Position numbers and translations under genes: made by a program. Below, one piece after another: positions 1-8,652 of a stretch of DNA of 21,379 nt. The DNA comes from a virus. The stretch lies in the IMG/VR virus record IMGVR_UViG_3300029448_000523, positions 1 to 21,379 of that record. One strand, written 5' to 3'. The notes below the pieces were generated by a model, which saw only the letters and a list, made by a program, of their open reading frames with translations, searched no databases and was not told where the DNA came from. The number at the start of each line of letters is the position of its first letter. The first letter of the stretch is position 1.

Positions 1-6
1 GAGGAT

Positions 7-3000
7 GTGAGTGAAGCTGTCGTAACATCTCAGTTTGCATCTCCTGAACAGACAGCAGGGGGCATCGAGGGCCTCAAGGCTCGTGCCGCTACCGAAGAGT
101 CTGTCAAGAAAACCATCCCCTATTACATCGGCGACCAGACTAAAAACTTTCACTTTAAACTAGCCGATGCAACAAAGAACTACGCGTCCACCGGCACTCC
201 CTTCAAATCATTGACAGTCGGTAACGAGCAGTTCAACACCAAGACTCGTGATCTCACAGATGTAGATATGTACCTAGCCGGTGCGTATTACATGAACAAT
301 ATCGCATCTGAGGAAGAGCGCACCATCAACGGTGAGCCTGTCAATTTTTCTCTAGGCGACTTTAGCGAAGCAGATGCCAAATTCGCGTACAACAAGGCGA
401 GAGAGTATTACGACGCGGCTACGAAAGACTTTTCCAACAAATACCGAGACACTCAACTTCCTTTCTCTAATCCTGAAACGGGAGAATTCTCCGAGGAGTA
501 TGCTGATAAGGATATTCTTGGAATCGATACGGATGCAAAGACCGCATACGATCGACAGAAAAAGCTGTTTGAGTTTACTCGAGATGTCATTAACAAAGGT
601 AAGAGGGATGAAGTTAGTGACGTTCTTGCCAGCTCAATCGCCCGGAACTTTGCCGTAGGAAATCCGAGGACAGAATTTGCACGAGGCATCGGTGAGACTG
701 TTCGTGGTTTCGGGATTCTCGGTGCAACGACAATCGGTGGTGCCGCGCTATCTGCGGCGGATACCGTTGAAGAGACACTCGGTGCATTAGGTGTCATCGC
801 AAAGAAGAACGATCCTGAACTGAGCAGTATGATGGATCAAACTCTCAGTGGCCTTGCTTACAATGTGATTTCTGCTCAATTCGACGAAGAGGGTAGTAGC
901 CTCGATGCATTGCGAAAGTATTTCGATCCCTACATTCGGGCCGGTGCCGCCGCTATAGAAGTAGTAGAAGATACCCCGATTATTGGTATGACCAGAGACT
1001 TCAATACCCTGATCGAAAAAGACATCAGAGATATGTACGGTGACGAATACTTCGAAGAAAACAAAGACAAATTCACCCTCGCCTCTTCTGATGTAGCAGA
1101 AATCTACAGACACTCGTTTGGTGCATCGGGTATGGGTGCCGCCGCCAATCTCTTCGGTCAGTTCGGACCTGTTGGCGGAGCTATCAACACTATTGCAAAA
1201 TCCACACAACGAGGCATACGTGAACTAGGCGAAGCACAAATTCGATCTGCAAAAGGCACGAGCGACGTGGCGGAGGAGGCAACTGATGCCGTATCCATCG
1301 CAAAACAAATGGCTCAAGAAACCATCGCAAAAGTTCCAACCAAAGTCTTGCGAGGAGCGTATCGTGCGACGATGCCCGTTAGTCGTATTGGTAATCGAGT
1401 AAGGGCAGGTATGGAAGTGGCGGCTCGCACAGATATCCCACCTAGTCTACAGAAGGAATTGACTAGAGTTTCACAATCATATCGTACCGCTCGAGCATCA
1501 GGCAATACTTCTGCGATCGACGAAGCGGCAGATATGTTACAAGACATACAAAATAAGGTTACGTTGCATCTCATTAAAAATAAGAATGTTGTGCCTGAAA
1601 ACCTACGTAAGCTAGGCCTAGCTCGGATGCCCGACCCTATTGTAGGTCGCATGGGTGCGGAGGAGGCCGTCGCCGCGCTGGCTGGCGGTGCCTTCATTGC
1701 AAACGTAATGATGAAAGAAGATGGTACTTTGAGTCCGTATGCGGAACTAGTCGCAATGGGTCCGATGATCATGGCAGGCGTAGCAGGAAACGTAACAGCC
1801 GAGATTGCTATGAACCGACCTACTATTCGCGAATTCTATCAGCAGAATTTAGCTTCTATATTCTCAGGCTCAAACAACCTATCCGATGAAACAAAAGACG
1901 CCATTATTGCGGGAGGATTCGACCCTACAACTGCAACAGATGTAGATGGGTTGAAGGTTGCTCCTCAAGTACAACAGTCTCTTAAAAAGTTGAAAAGAAT
2001 TTTGAAGAAGTTTTCTCCGGAGCAGAGACGAGTTGTCATGGCCAACATAGACAGGCAACGCGCTCGAAACAAAGAGATATTTGCAGATGCAGATCGAGAG
2101 ATTGAAAACTTAAATGCCCGTATTGAAGAGTTGGAAACTGCCGACCCAAAGTTACTTGGTGCTGGGCAAGGTGATCTTCAGTATTTTACACAGTTGAGAG
2201 ATAGCGCCTTGCAATACCGTGCAGATCTCGACTCGGCATCTACTCGTGCGGTTGGATATCTCATGGGTATGGCAGAATACGCGTCGTATACCAACCGTGC
2301 CCTCGATGGTAATGTTGTTGACTTCCGTTCTTTAAAGAATATGCCCAAGAGTCTACAAAATGCTTTTACTTCTCAGATCAAGCTGAAAAGAAATAAAATT
2401 CAAACGGACGCCGCACTTGAAGGGTTGATGATGCGTATAGCTCGCAATCCTATGGCCAAAGATCTCCCCGGGCTACAGAAAAACGCAACACGTTTTGTCG
2501 AGGAACTAAAACAAGATATCGCCGCTATGGAAAGTGAGATTAGCACATTTAGCTCACGCACAGAAGATTTAGTGAGTCGTATGATCAATGCCGCGAGTAG
2601 TATGCGAAACGAGGCTACGGTAACGCAAGATCAGTACAACGCTTTCATTGGTGATATATTTGAGCAGTACAAAAGATACTCCCTAAACAACAGCAACTCA
2701 TTTGAAGAAGGGTTGCAAAAGTTTGTATCCTTCAAGAATGAAGTTATTAACAACAAGGTAACTGCAATCAAGGAGGATTCTGAAGATCTTCTTGCCGCCC
2801 TGAAAGCAGGCCAAACTCAGGAATCTTTTGGCAAGCTCATCGACTCGCAGATCAAGGAAATTGGCAACATTACCACTGCAAACAAGCAGGCGCGTTTTGA
2901 AACTCTGTACGCACCTCTCGAGAATTTGCCTACTGACACTTCCGTAGCATCGAGAAGCCTAATTGAGAATTCAATTAAAAATAAAACAGACCTCTTTGCG

Positions 3001-4980
3001 GAACTGAGCACTGCCGATAGAGATCTGGGTCGCAGGCTGAAAGCCGGTGTTGAGCAGGCTCTGTATAAAGAGCTCATGGAAGGCGATGAGAATCTAGATA
3101 AAATTATTGAAGCTGGTGGAGATGTAACCACGCATCTCGAAAATCAAACCAAAAGGTTAATCGATCTCTTCCGTGGTGAAGTTACTGAGTATTTCAACAG
3201 CGGTGCAAAAAACTACAACATAATCGATACGGATGTTGATGCACGTCACGTGTACATTTACCTACGCGAGACGGATGTAATTGATACGGACATCGACATA
3301 ACGTCTAGTGACCTCTTTAAGGTACAGGAAAGAATCCGGGCGAGAGCCATGGACGTATCAACGAGTTCAGAGGCGGGGAGACAACGTAGAGACGCTATGG
3401 TGTCAACAGCCGACAAGTTGTTCGACTCGATACTAAGTGGTGTTCCGGAAGACTTCCGAATACAGTTCGAAGGTGTAGAGATGGCACCGAGGCAGTATCG
3501 CGATTACGTAAATACTTTGTACAGATTAGAAGTTGGCGAGCGAGAGACAAAGGGAAGCCTCTTCCAGAAGATCGACGCCGCCGATGGCGAAAAATACCGT
3601 CGCTATTTCCAAGGTAAGGTAGACGTTAAGCCTCTCGAGAAAGACTTTGTAAACATGATCACGAAGTCTGGCGACGAGTTTATAGAGGCGTCGGAAAACT
3701 TTGAAAAGATTCTTCGTCAATCTTTTGGTGTTCCTCACATCGAAGGTGTTCCTGCACGGGAATGGTTAAAGACAAACGACGTGAATCTCTATCGCGAAGA
3801 GTTATACAAATCGATGCTATCCTATGAATTCAGGGACATGCCCGTGGATAGTCGCAACGCAGTCACACAGCAAATGGCGGCGGTAGCTCGCCTGCTCGTA
3901 GGCAAAACTTTCTTGACGGAATCCCCTGAAGATTTCTTGACATCGCAGATTGTCACCGCTGTTAAGTCCCCCGTAAAGAATGAATCGTGGATGATGAAAG
4001 CGGCCAAAGAAGAGGGATATCTCGACAAGATCAAAGACACGTTCACAGTCAACATCGATGGCGAGGATGTAATTCTCTTCAATCCCTACGATGAGTTTGG
4101 CGGCTCTGTAGAAAAGATGGTTCGAAATATCGACGGAGTATCTGTAGACCGTGCCAAGATTGACAACATGTTCAGCGAAATTGTTACTAAGGCAGGTACC
4201 GATCAGAAGCAAGCATCCAAGCGATATGCAGAAGCTATGAAGATCGAGATGGACATAATGGAAACAATATCAAGTAAGCCGGGATCTCTATTTGATACCG
4301 ACAACGCAATGTCATTGTCCAGTCTACAAACCTTCTTGTATTCCTATAGCAAGAAAGGTAAAATAGAAGAAGCAAAGCAGGCTCTTCGCAACATGCTTTC
4401 GGATCATCTGCGTGATCTAGCCCGGATCGAAACCGTGCCCGGTGAAATTAGTGAACGTACCGGTGCCATGCTGAAAAAGATCAACAATCCAGAAAAGGTT
4501 GTGGACTGGATTGATTCTTACGTAGGTGGCGAAATCCTAGATCTTTTAGATGTGGGTGACGAAACTTTCAAAACGAGTCTGCGTCAGTACATGATCAATG
4601 AAGCCGTACGCATCGAAGATAGTGGAAAGGGCATATCAGTCACGGGCATCCCGCGAGCCATGTCAAATCAGCAACAGGCATCGAAAGTAAACAACGTAGT
4701 CAAGGGTCTCGTGCCTCCTTCCTATTTTGCTTTTGAGATGTTTCAGAGATATATGGATCACAGAGATCACAATATTCTCAAGTTCATGCTCACGGATAAA
4801 GAAGGTGGTGAGATCCTTGTTAAAATGCTCGAGGATGCTGGATCGGTAACCGATAAGCAATACAACTTCCTCGCCGAGCGTTCCATGATCTACGCATTAC
4901 ATGCCGGATTGATATCTGAACAGGACATTGAAGCTGATAAAGAAGTCGTTATTGAAGAAGTCAGATCCTTGATAGAGTAG
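7..4980 (+). CDS. Giant phage structural/ejection-type protein (1657 aa), function unproven
   Basis: A single uninterrupted 1657-residue frame. Its GTG start overlaps a TGA at 8-10 that probably ends an upstream gene cut off by the window edge, and GAGG lies only 2 nt before it, so a later start is possible. The protein is mostly charged and helical. Two Ala/Gly-rich hydrophobic stretches are visible, near residues 234-262 and 554-602 (the latter with AVAALAGGAFIANVMM and a second run ending in AEIAM), and there is a heptad-like coiled-coil patch near 695-710 (ADREIENLNARIEELE). I see no lysozyme, transglycosylase, protease or tail-fibre signature. Size, position at the end of an apparent late operon and membrane-compatible segments resemble internal virion/ejection proteins such as T7 gp16, but this rests on context. 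A tape-measure role is less likely if the phage is short-tailed. The CDS is near certain; the role is inference. Confidence 0.9.
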   Translation: MSEAVVTSQFASPEQTAGGIEGLKARAATEESVKKTIPYYIGDQTKNFHFKLADATKNYASTGTPFKSLTVGNEQFNTKTRDLTDVDMYLAGAYYMNNIASEEERTINGEPVNFSLGDFSEADAKFAYNKAREYYDAATKDFSNKYRDTQLPFSNPETGEFSEEYADKDILGIDTDAKTAYDRQKKLFEFTRDVINKGKRDEVSDVLASSIARNFAVGNPRTEFARGIGETVRGFGILGATTIGGAALSAADTVEETLGALGVIAKKNDPELSSMMDQTLSGLAYNVISAQFDEEGSSLDALRKYFDPYIRAGAAAIEVVEDTPIIGMTRDFNTLIEKDIRDMYGDEYFEENKDKFTLASSDVAEIYRHSFGASGMGAAANLFGQFGPVGGAINTIAKSTQRGIRELGEAQIRSAKGTSDVAEEATDAVSIAKQMAQETIAKVPTKVLRGAYRATMPVSRIGNRVRAGMEVAARTDIPPSLQKELTRVSQSYRTARASGNTSAIDEAADMLQDIQNKVTLHLIKNKNVVPENLRKLGLARMPDPIVGRMGAEEAVAALAGGAFIANVMMKEDGTLSPYAELVAMGPMIMAGVAGNVTAEIAMNRPTIREFYQQNLASIFSGSNNLSDETKDAIIAGGFDPTTATDVDGLKVAPQVQQSLKKLKRILKKFSPEQRRVVMANIDRQRARNKEIFADADREIENLNARIEELETADPKLLGAGQGDLQYFTQLRDSALQYRADLDSASTRAVGYLMGMAEYASYTNRALDGNVVDFRSLKNMPKSLQNAFTSQIKLKRNKIQTDAALEGLMMRIARNPMAKDLPGLQKNATRFVEELKQDIAAMESEISTFSSRTEDLVSRMINAASSMRNEATVTQDQYNAFIGDIFEQYKRYSLNNSNSFEEGLQKFVSFKNEVINNKVTAIKEDSEDLLAALKAGQTQESFGKLIDSQIKEIGNITTANKQARFETLYAPLENLPTDTSVASRSLIENSIKNKTDLFAELSTADRDLGRRLKAGVEQALYKELMEGDENLDKIIEAGGDVTTHLENQTKRLIDLFRGEVTEYFNSGAKNYNIIDTDVDARHVYIYLRETDVIDTDIDITSSDLFKVQERIRARAMDVSTSSEAGRQRRDAMVSTADKLFDSILSGVPEDFRIQFEGVEMAPRQYRDYVNTLYRLEVGERETKGSLFQKIDAADGEKYRRYFQGKVDVKPLEKDFVNMITKSGDEFIEASENFEKILRQSFGVPHIEGVPAREWLKTNDVNLYREELYKSMLSYEFRDMPVDSRNAVTQQMAAVARLLVGKTFLTESPEDFLTSQIVTAVKSPVKNESWMMKAAKEEGYLDKIKDTFTVNIDGEDVILFNPYDEFGGSVEKMVRNIDGVSVDRAKIDNMFSEIVTKAGTDQKQASKRYAEAMKIEMDIMETISSKPGSLFDTDNAMSLSSLQTFLYSYSKKGKIEEAKQALRNMLSDHLRDLARIETVPGEISERTGAMLKKINNPEKVVDWIDSYVGGEILDLLDVGDETFKTSLRQYMINEAVRIEDSGKGISVTGIPRAMSNQQQASKVNNVVKGLVPPSYFAFEMFQRYMDHRDHNILKFMLTDKEGGEILVKMLEDAGSVTDKQYNFLAERSMIYALHAGLISEQDIEADKEVVIEEVRSLIE

Positions 4981-4994
4981 TAGGAAATTAAGAT

Positions 4995-5201
4995 ATGAGC
5001 AGATACACTGAACCTCGCAAACCCCAGATGGGATTTAGCGAAACAAAGAAGAAAAGAAAGAAAAAAAACACATCTAATATTTTTACGCCTCGTGTCGGTA
5101 AACCTATCAATACTGATGTATTAGGCGGGGCGGTTACTCTGCCCGGTGGAGACACCGTCACTATCCCCGACATGAAAAACCCCGGAAAGGAAAACAAATG
5201 A
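4995..5201 (+). CDS. Small basic protein (68 aa), unknown
   Basis: The ATG is preceded by TAGGAAATTAAGAT, which gives a usable Shine-Dalgarno, and lies 14 bases after the giant virion gene, so it is very likely co-transcribed with it. The N-terminal third is strongly basic, with a Lys/Arg run near residues 18-25. The rest contains Gly/Pro turns and LPGGDTVTIPD-like text suggesting a short beta structure. It ends in an ATGA-type overlap with the next gene, implying translational coupling. I do not recognise a family. Position suggests a minor virion or assembly component, but nothing in the sequence proves it. Confidence 0.75.
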   Translation: MSRYTEPRKPQMGFSETKKKRKKKNTSNIFTPRVGKPINTDVLGGAVTLPGGDTVTIPDMKNPGKENK

Positions 5202-5470
5202 AGAAATATGCAGAGGGATGCACATCTCGTAAACCAGATGGCATGGAAAAGAAAAAGCGTCAAAAGAAAGCCATGGGCGGCATGACCGGCATGGCAGGCA
5301 TGGATAACAAAGATAAGAAGGACATGGGCATGGGCATGGGTATGCCTACTGTCATGGCCAAAGGTGGCAAGCTCAAGATGGTTGAGAAGGACGGCAAGAA
5401 GGTTCCGTTCTATGCCGCCGACGGTAAAGGCAAGATGATGTACGGTGGTATGGCCAAAAAGAAGGCCTGA
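5198..5470 (+). CDS. Met/Gly/Lys-rich small protein (90 aa)
   Basis: It starts in an ATGA overlap with the preceding small gene. Composition is extreme: Met, Gly and Lys dominate, with MGGMTGMAGM, a GMGMGMGM run and a C-terminal YGGMAKKKA. I know similar Met-Gly-Lys repeat proteins from uncultured marine phage genomes, where they are annotated only as hypothetical. There is no signal peptide, membrane segment or catalytic motif. The C-terminal half (KGGKLKMVEKDGKKVPFYAADG) looks more ordered than the repeat part. A DNA- or membrane-associated virion component is conceivable. It ends one base before the stop of the oppositely oriented replication operon. Confidence 0.78.
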   Translation: MKKYAEGCTSRKPDGMEKKKRQKKAMGGMTGMAGMDNKDKKDMGMGMGMPTVMAKGGKLKMVEKDGKKVPFYAADGKGKMMYGGMAKKKA

Positions 5471-5471
5471 A

Positions 5472-5726
5472 CTATCTAAAGTATTTGCCTGCTTTGTCGT
5501 GCGCTTCTTGGAATAGACCCCGACAAAAGTCGACAAAGTTCATCAGGTCAGAAGCCTTTTCATAGGACGGGTGATGTTTCTCCATCAATCGGATGAATGT
5601 CTCCCGGTCCACATATTGCATATCCATAACGAGGTTCCCGTCTCGGTTCATTCCTACTTCAACAGTGAAGAGGTTTGCTACCGAGCGGGAATCTTTTTGT
5701 TTGGTCTTGGGTGCTTTGGTAGACAT
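5472..5726 (-). CDS. Small protein downstream of RNR (84 aa), unknown
   Basis: Last gene of the leftward operon. A good Shine-Dalgarno (AAAGGA, 5 nt spacing) precedes the ATG, and the gene begins 10 bases after the RNR stop. It has a Lys/Ser-rich N-terminus, then a beta-like segment (NLFTVEVGMNRDGNLVMDMQYV) and two helices ending in AHDKAGKYFR. No recognised domain, membrane segment or Cys pattern is present. Its place suggests an accessory to nucleotide metabolism or late replication, which is inference. It converges on the plus-strand gene ending at 5470. Confidence 0.75.
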   Translation of the reverse strand: MSTKAPKTKQKDSRSVANLFTVEVGMNRDGNLVMDMQYVDRETFIRLMEKHHPSYEKASDLMNFVDFCRGLFQEAHDKAGKYFR

Positions 5727-5736
5727 TAGGGTCCTT

Positions 5737-7641
5737 TCACACGTCGACTATTTCACAAACGTCACCCGTGCAAGCAAAGGTCTGGCTAGACTTGGTATTG
5801 TCTTCCGACTCGTATTCAGCCAACGCGGCCCAATCAATAGACTCAGGCATACGTTCCATCAATGAGTCGTATTCATCCTTACCGACTTCTTGATAGGGCG
5901 CTTGCTGATAGGTGTGGTCTGAGTGGGGTAGGAACGACACGCCTGACATCTCGTCGAAGTGCTTGTACACCCACGCCCCAACGTCCATCCACTCTTCATC
6001 ACGTACTGTAATGGTCACGGATGGCTTGTGCTCACACCAATGCCGCTGATATGCAAGCCACAACTCCAACTGCTCGATGGCAGTCCGATCCTCACGGGTG
6101 ACACACCCTTCGGGGGATTTGATTGGGAATGAGAACACCATGTTGTTTTCCGGATTGTAGAAATCCGGCTCGGCAGGAATACCCGCATCAATCATAAACT
6201 GGGTCAGCGGATCTTTGCGATCACCACGGACAGTCCGGATGTAATACTCCGAGTGGCGTGTGTGGATACCACTGGCTGAGTTGACAAGCTGAGACACGGT
6301 TCCGGACGGCTTCACGCAGGTGATGGCCGCAGACTGTGATATACCCAGCATCCGGGCGTACTCTTCATTCGTGTCCACCGCTGTGGCTCTCAGAGAAGAG
6401 AGCACGTCACCCAACGCATCGTGGTGGGAGTTGGTAACGAGATTGTCCATGATACCAGTCAGGGACACACCGAGAAGCCGCTCCTCTTCCGTGTTCTTCT
6501 TCCAAACCTTGCGTAGGTATGGGAAGTTGGTCAGCGTGGATTGTACGGTGCCGAGGATCGTGGCGAGGCGTACCTTACGAGCGAGGCTCTTGGAGTCGTC
6601 CGACTCACGGACCACCACCTCAGTGAGGTTACAGAACTGGTACGGTCGCAGGATGATCTCACTGCACGGGTTGGTGCCAAAGGCGTAGTCCGAGTCACGA
6701 CGACCGTTCTTTGCGGCCTGTCGCTTCGAGGCGTCACGACTAAAGATGCCACGCTCACCAGACTTTGATTCGACGAGAGAGAGCCACTCACGCATGAATG
6801 TTTCCATATCTGGTTTGGAATTGTAGGTGGCTGAGTTGTTGGCAAGAGCGCGTTGCGCATGGTTTTCCCACCACTGCCCTGACTTGGCGTGGCGCATACG
6901 GTCATCCTCGAGATCGGAAAGGCTGATCATCGCGGAGCGACGAACCCCACCTGATACCACAACTTCTCCGATCTTACACATGATGTCGTGGCATTCGAGA
7001 GACGTCAGTTTGCGACCCGACGCTTTGCTGAACAAAGCTACACAGAATTTGAACAGATCATCGAGGGGACCCGGTCCGGACGCACGACCTCCAAAGATCT
7101 TGAGACGGGCACCGGCTGGGCGAATCTTGGATAAGTCCCACTTGGGAATCTGACCTGACCACAACAGGGCGAGCAACTGGCGCAACCCTTTGGCCCAACC
7201 CTCTTTGCTATCCTTCACGATGATGGTCGTGTCAGACACCTCGAAGTTCTCCGGAACCTCGGGCAACTTCTGTATACTCTTCTCTTCCACAGAGAAGCCT
7301 ACTCCCGTGCCACATAGAAGAATGTACATCGCCTCGTCGAACGACTTGGGATCATCTACAGGCAGATACGAACAGTTGTAGCCTGCGGTGTTATCCCGCT
7401 CCAAAGCCGGACCGGCTGTCATGAGGGCCCGCATCGATGGCATGATCTCAAACGCAAGGATAGCCTCGCGAAGTTCATCCCACGGAATCTGTGCACCAGA
7501 TTGCACCTTTGATTGCATGTAGCCAATGTAGCGATCGACGGTCTCGGGCCAATCCTCACGACGGTTTTCACTGTCGATCCACCGAGAGTAGCGAGATTTG
7601 TAGATAAATTCTTCGTAGTTGGTTGGGAAGTAGTTGCTCAT
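5737..7641 (-). CDS. nrdJ: Class II (adenosylcobalamin-dependent) ribonucleotide reductase, monomeric type
   Basis: Reduces ribonucleotides to deoxyribonucleotides with a coenzyme B12-generated thiyl radical, independently of oxygen. The key residues of the Lactobacillus leichmannii enzyme (C119, C408, E410, C419, C731, C736) have direct counterparts: C90 in NTAGYNCSYLP, C326 and E328 in NPCSEI (radical Cys and catalytic Glu), C337 in QFCNLTEV (11 residues on, as in the model), and the C-terminal shuttle pair C624/C629 in CTGDVC. VKPSGTVS near 443-450 is the usual phosphate-binding stretch. At 634 residues it is about 100 shorter than the bacterial enzyme (739) but has every catalytic Cys, so it should be active. 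It sits at the distal end of the replication operon and supplies dNTPs; the monomeric family normally uses ribonucleoside triphosphates. There is no Shine-Dalgarno better than an A/T-rich leader. Family assignment is near certain. Confidence 0.96.
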   Translation of the reverse strand: MSNYFPTNYEEFIYKSRYSRWIDSENRREDWPETVDRYIGYMQSKVQSGAQIPWDELREAILAFEIMPSMRALMTAGPALERDNTAGYNCSYLPVDDPKSFDEAMYILLCGTGVGFSVEEKSIQKLPEVPENFEVSDTTIIVKDSKEGWAKGLRQLLALLWSGQIPKWDLSKIRPAGARLKIFGGRASGPGPLDDLFKFCVALFSKASGRKLTSLECHDIMCKIGEVVVSGGVRRSAMISLSDLEDDRMRHAKSGQWWENHAQRALANNSATYNSKPDMETFMREWLSLVESKSGERGIFSRDASKRQAAKNGRRDSDYAFGTNPCSEIILRPYQFCNLTEVVVRESDDSKSLARKVRLATILGTVQSTLTNFPYLRKVWKKNTEEERLLGVSLTGIMDNLVTNSHHDALGDVLSSLRATAVDTNEEYARMLGISQSAAITCVKPSGTVSQLVNSASGIHTRHSEYYIRTVRGDRKDPLTQFMIDAGIPAEPDFYNPENNMVFSFPIKSPEGCVTREDRTAIEQLELWLAYQRHWCEHKPSVTITVRDEEWMDVGAWVYKHFDEMSGVSFLPHSDHTYQQAPYQEVGKDEYDSLMERMPESIDWAALAEYESEDNTKSSQTFACTGDVCEIVDV

Positions 7642-7646
7642 TTTTA

Positions 7647-7946
7647 TTATTGTCCTTCGAGTTCAGCAATCAGGTTCGCAAGATACCACTGGGCTTTTTT
7701 GAGATCCTGTACGGGTTTTTGTTTGTAGCGCCACCGATGAAGATACTTCTTCACATTCCCTTCAAGGTAACCATGAAAGGCTTCGAGTGGCAAATTGTCT
7801 TTGAGATAGTCTATACATTCTATACCTCCCGAGGTGTAATGGGAAGGGGAATTTACAACATCATCCTTGGACACTTCGTTCGGTATCTTTGACTGGTACG
7901 CTTCCATCAACAATTTCTCCAGCTCATTCTGCGGTGCCTGTATCAT
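7647..7946 (-). CDS. DUF3310-family phage protein (99 aa)
   Basis: The central and C-terminal parts match the DUF3310/SaV-like pattern: VNSPSHYTSGGIECID at about residues 31-46, GYLEGNVKKYLHR at 59-71 and DLKKAQWYL at 81-89. The family is common in phages and, as I recall, includes a domain seen in the T7 gp1.7 nucleotide kinase, so a role in nucleotide metabolism fits its place next to the RNR. This short version is only the DUF3310 core, so enzymatic activity cannot be asserted. The ATG overlaps the upstream stop (ATGA), and GGAAGAAGCA before it gives a usable Shine-Dalgarno. The RNR starts 5 bases after its stop. Confidence 0.88.
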   Translation of the reverse strand: MIQAPQNELEKLLMEAYQSKIPNEVSKDDVVNSPSHYTSGGIECIDYLKDNLPLEAFHGYLEGNVKKYLHRWRYKQKPVQDLKKAQWYLANLIAELEGQ

Positions 7947-8266
7947 TGCTTCTTCCCAAAATCTACCCGGACGATGTTGTCTTCATATTCCTCATCCGCC
8001 TCGTCATCCATCTGGGCCGCATACTTGGCTGTCAAAACAGCTAGGCCAGTTTTGATAATCTCCTCGAGATCCGTGTTCATGAGCTCCATCACACCTTCCT
8101 GAACCATAGCTCCGATCGGCGGCATGGCATCACCCTCGGTAGGATCGATGCCCGTGGTGTCGTAACAGATACATGAGAAGCCATCCTCATCGATATTCTG
8201 CATCACGATGTAGTACCTGTCAGGTAACAACGCCGCTTGTTCGAGTTCGTGCTCACTAAAATCCAT
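7943..8266 (-). CDS. Acidic small protein (107 aa), unknown
   Basis: Preceded by AAAGGAG 9 nt before the ATG and ending in an ATGA overlap with the DUF3310 gene, so it is clearly part of the operon. The N-terminus (about residues 15-40) looks like a beta-rich domain (RYYIVMQNIDEDGFSCICYD); the C-terminal part is helical and very acidic (MDDEADEEYEDN) before a short basic tail. No known family or catalytic motif was recognised. The acidic tail could mediate protein contacts or mimic DNA, but this is speculation. Confidence 0.8.
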   Translation of the reverse strand: MDFSEHELEQAALLPDRYYIVMQNIDEDGFSCICYDTTGIDPTEGDAMPPIGAMVQEGVMELMNTDLEEIIKTGLAVLTAKYAAQMDDEADEEYEDNIVRVDFGKKQ

Positions 8267-8272
8267 AGGCCT

Positions 8273-8644
8273 CTACTCCTTTAGCCATTCGATGGGGATT
8301 ACGCCTTCTGCCCACATGAAACCATGTCGTTCACACCAGTCGGCGTACGTAGTCTTGGAACCTTTGTAGATCTTATTACTCGCACGGACAAAGACAAATC
8401 GCAAGTCCAGATCCGGGTATTGCTTTTTGATGAGCAGGTGCTTCACCCGATCTGCCTTGGTCAATTCACCCTTGGCTTCGATGTACAGATTGTTGCTGGG
8501 GAAATAAAAGTCGGGGGTGTAGTTGCGGGGGTCGGGTATGTATTCGAACTTACGTGCTTCGTATCGAAATTCGACACCTCGATCGGCTAGTTTCTTAGCC
8601 AGTTGTAGTTCGAAGTCCGAACGGTATCCATGTCTCTTTGCCAT
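8273..8644 (-). CDS. T7 endonuclease I-like Holliday-junction resolvase
   Basis: Cleaves branched DNA, resolving replication and recombination intermediates before packaging; in T7 the enzyme (gp3) also breaks down host DNA. Similarity to T7 gp3 runs through the whole protein. T7 active-site residues E20, D55, E65 and K67 correspond here to E12 (SDFELQL), D45 (YTPDF), E56 and K58 (YIEAKG), followed by the conserved HLLIKKQYPDLDLRFVF and a C-terminal IPIEWLKE. T7 E35 is replaced by Arg. I chose the ATG at 8644 (123 aa) because it lies 8 bases after the upstream stop and alignment with T7 begins there. An in-frame ATG at 8776 has a stronger Shine-Dalgarno (GGAAGGATCGT) and would add 44 basic residues while overlapping the upstream gene by 124 bases. 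Function is secure; the start is not. Confidence 0.92.
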   Translation of the reverse strand: MAKRHGYRSDFELQLAKKLADRGVEFRYEARKFEYIPDPRNYTPDFYFPSNNLYIEAKGELTKADRVKHLLIKKQYPDLDLRFVFVRASNKIYKGSKTTYADWCERHGFMWAEGVIPIEWLKE

Positions 8645-8652
8645 TTTTCTCT

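Noticed and set aside
453-4860. Several minus-strand frames of 60-150 codons inside the giant gene
   Set aside because: They have no ribosome sites or operon context and their residue composition mirrors the codons of the plus-strand gene; they are shadows.
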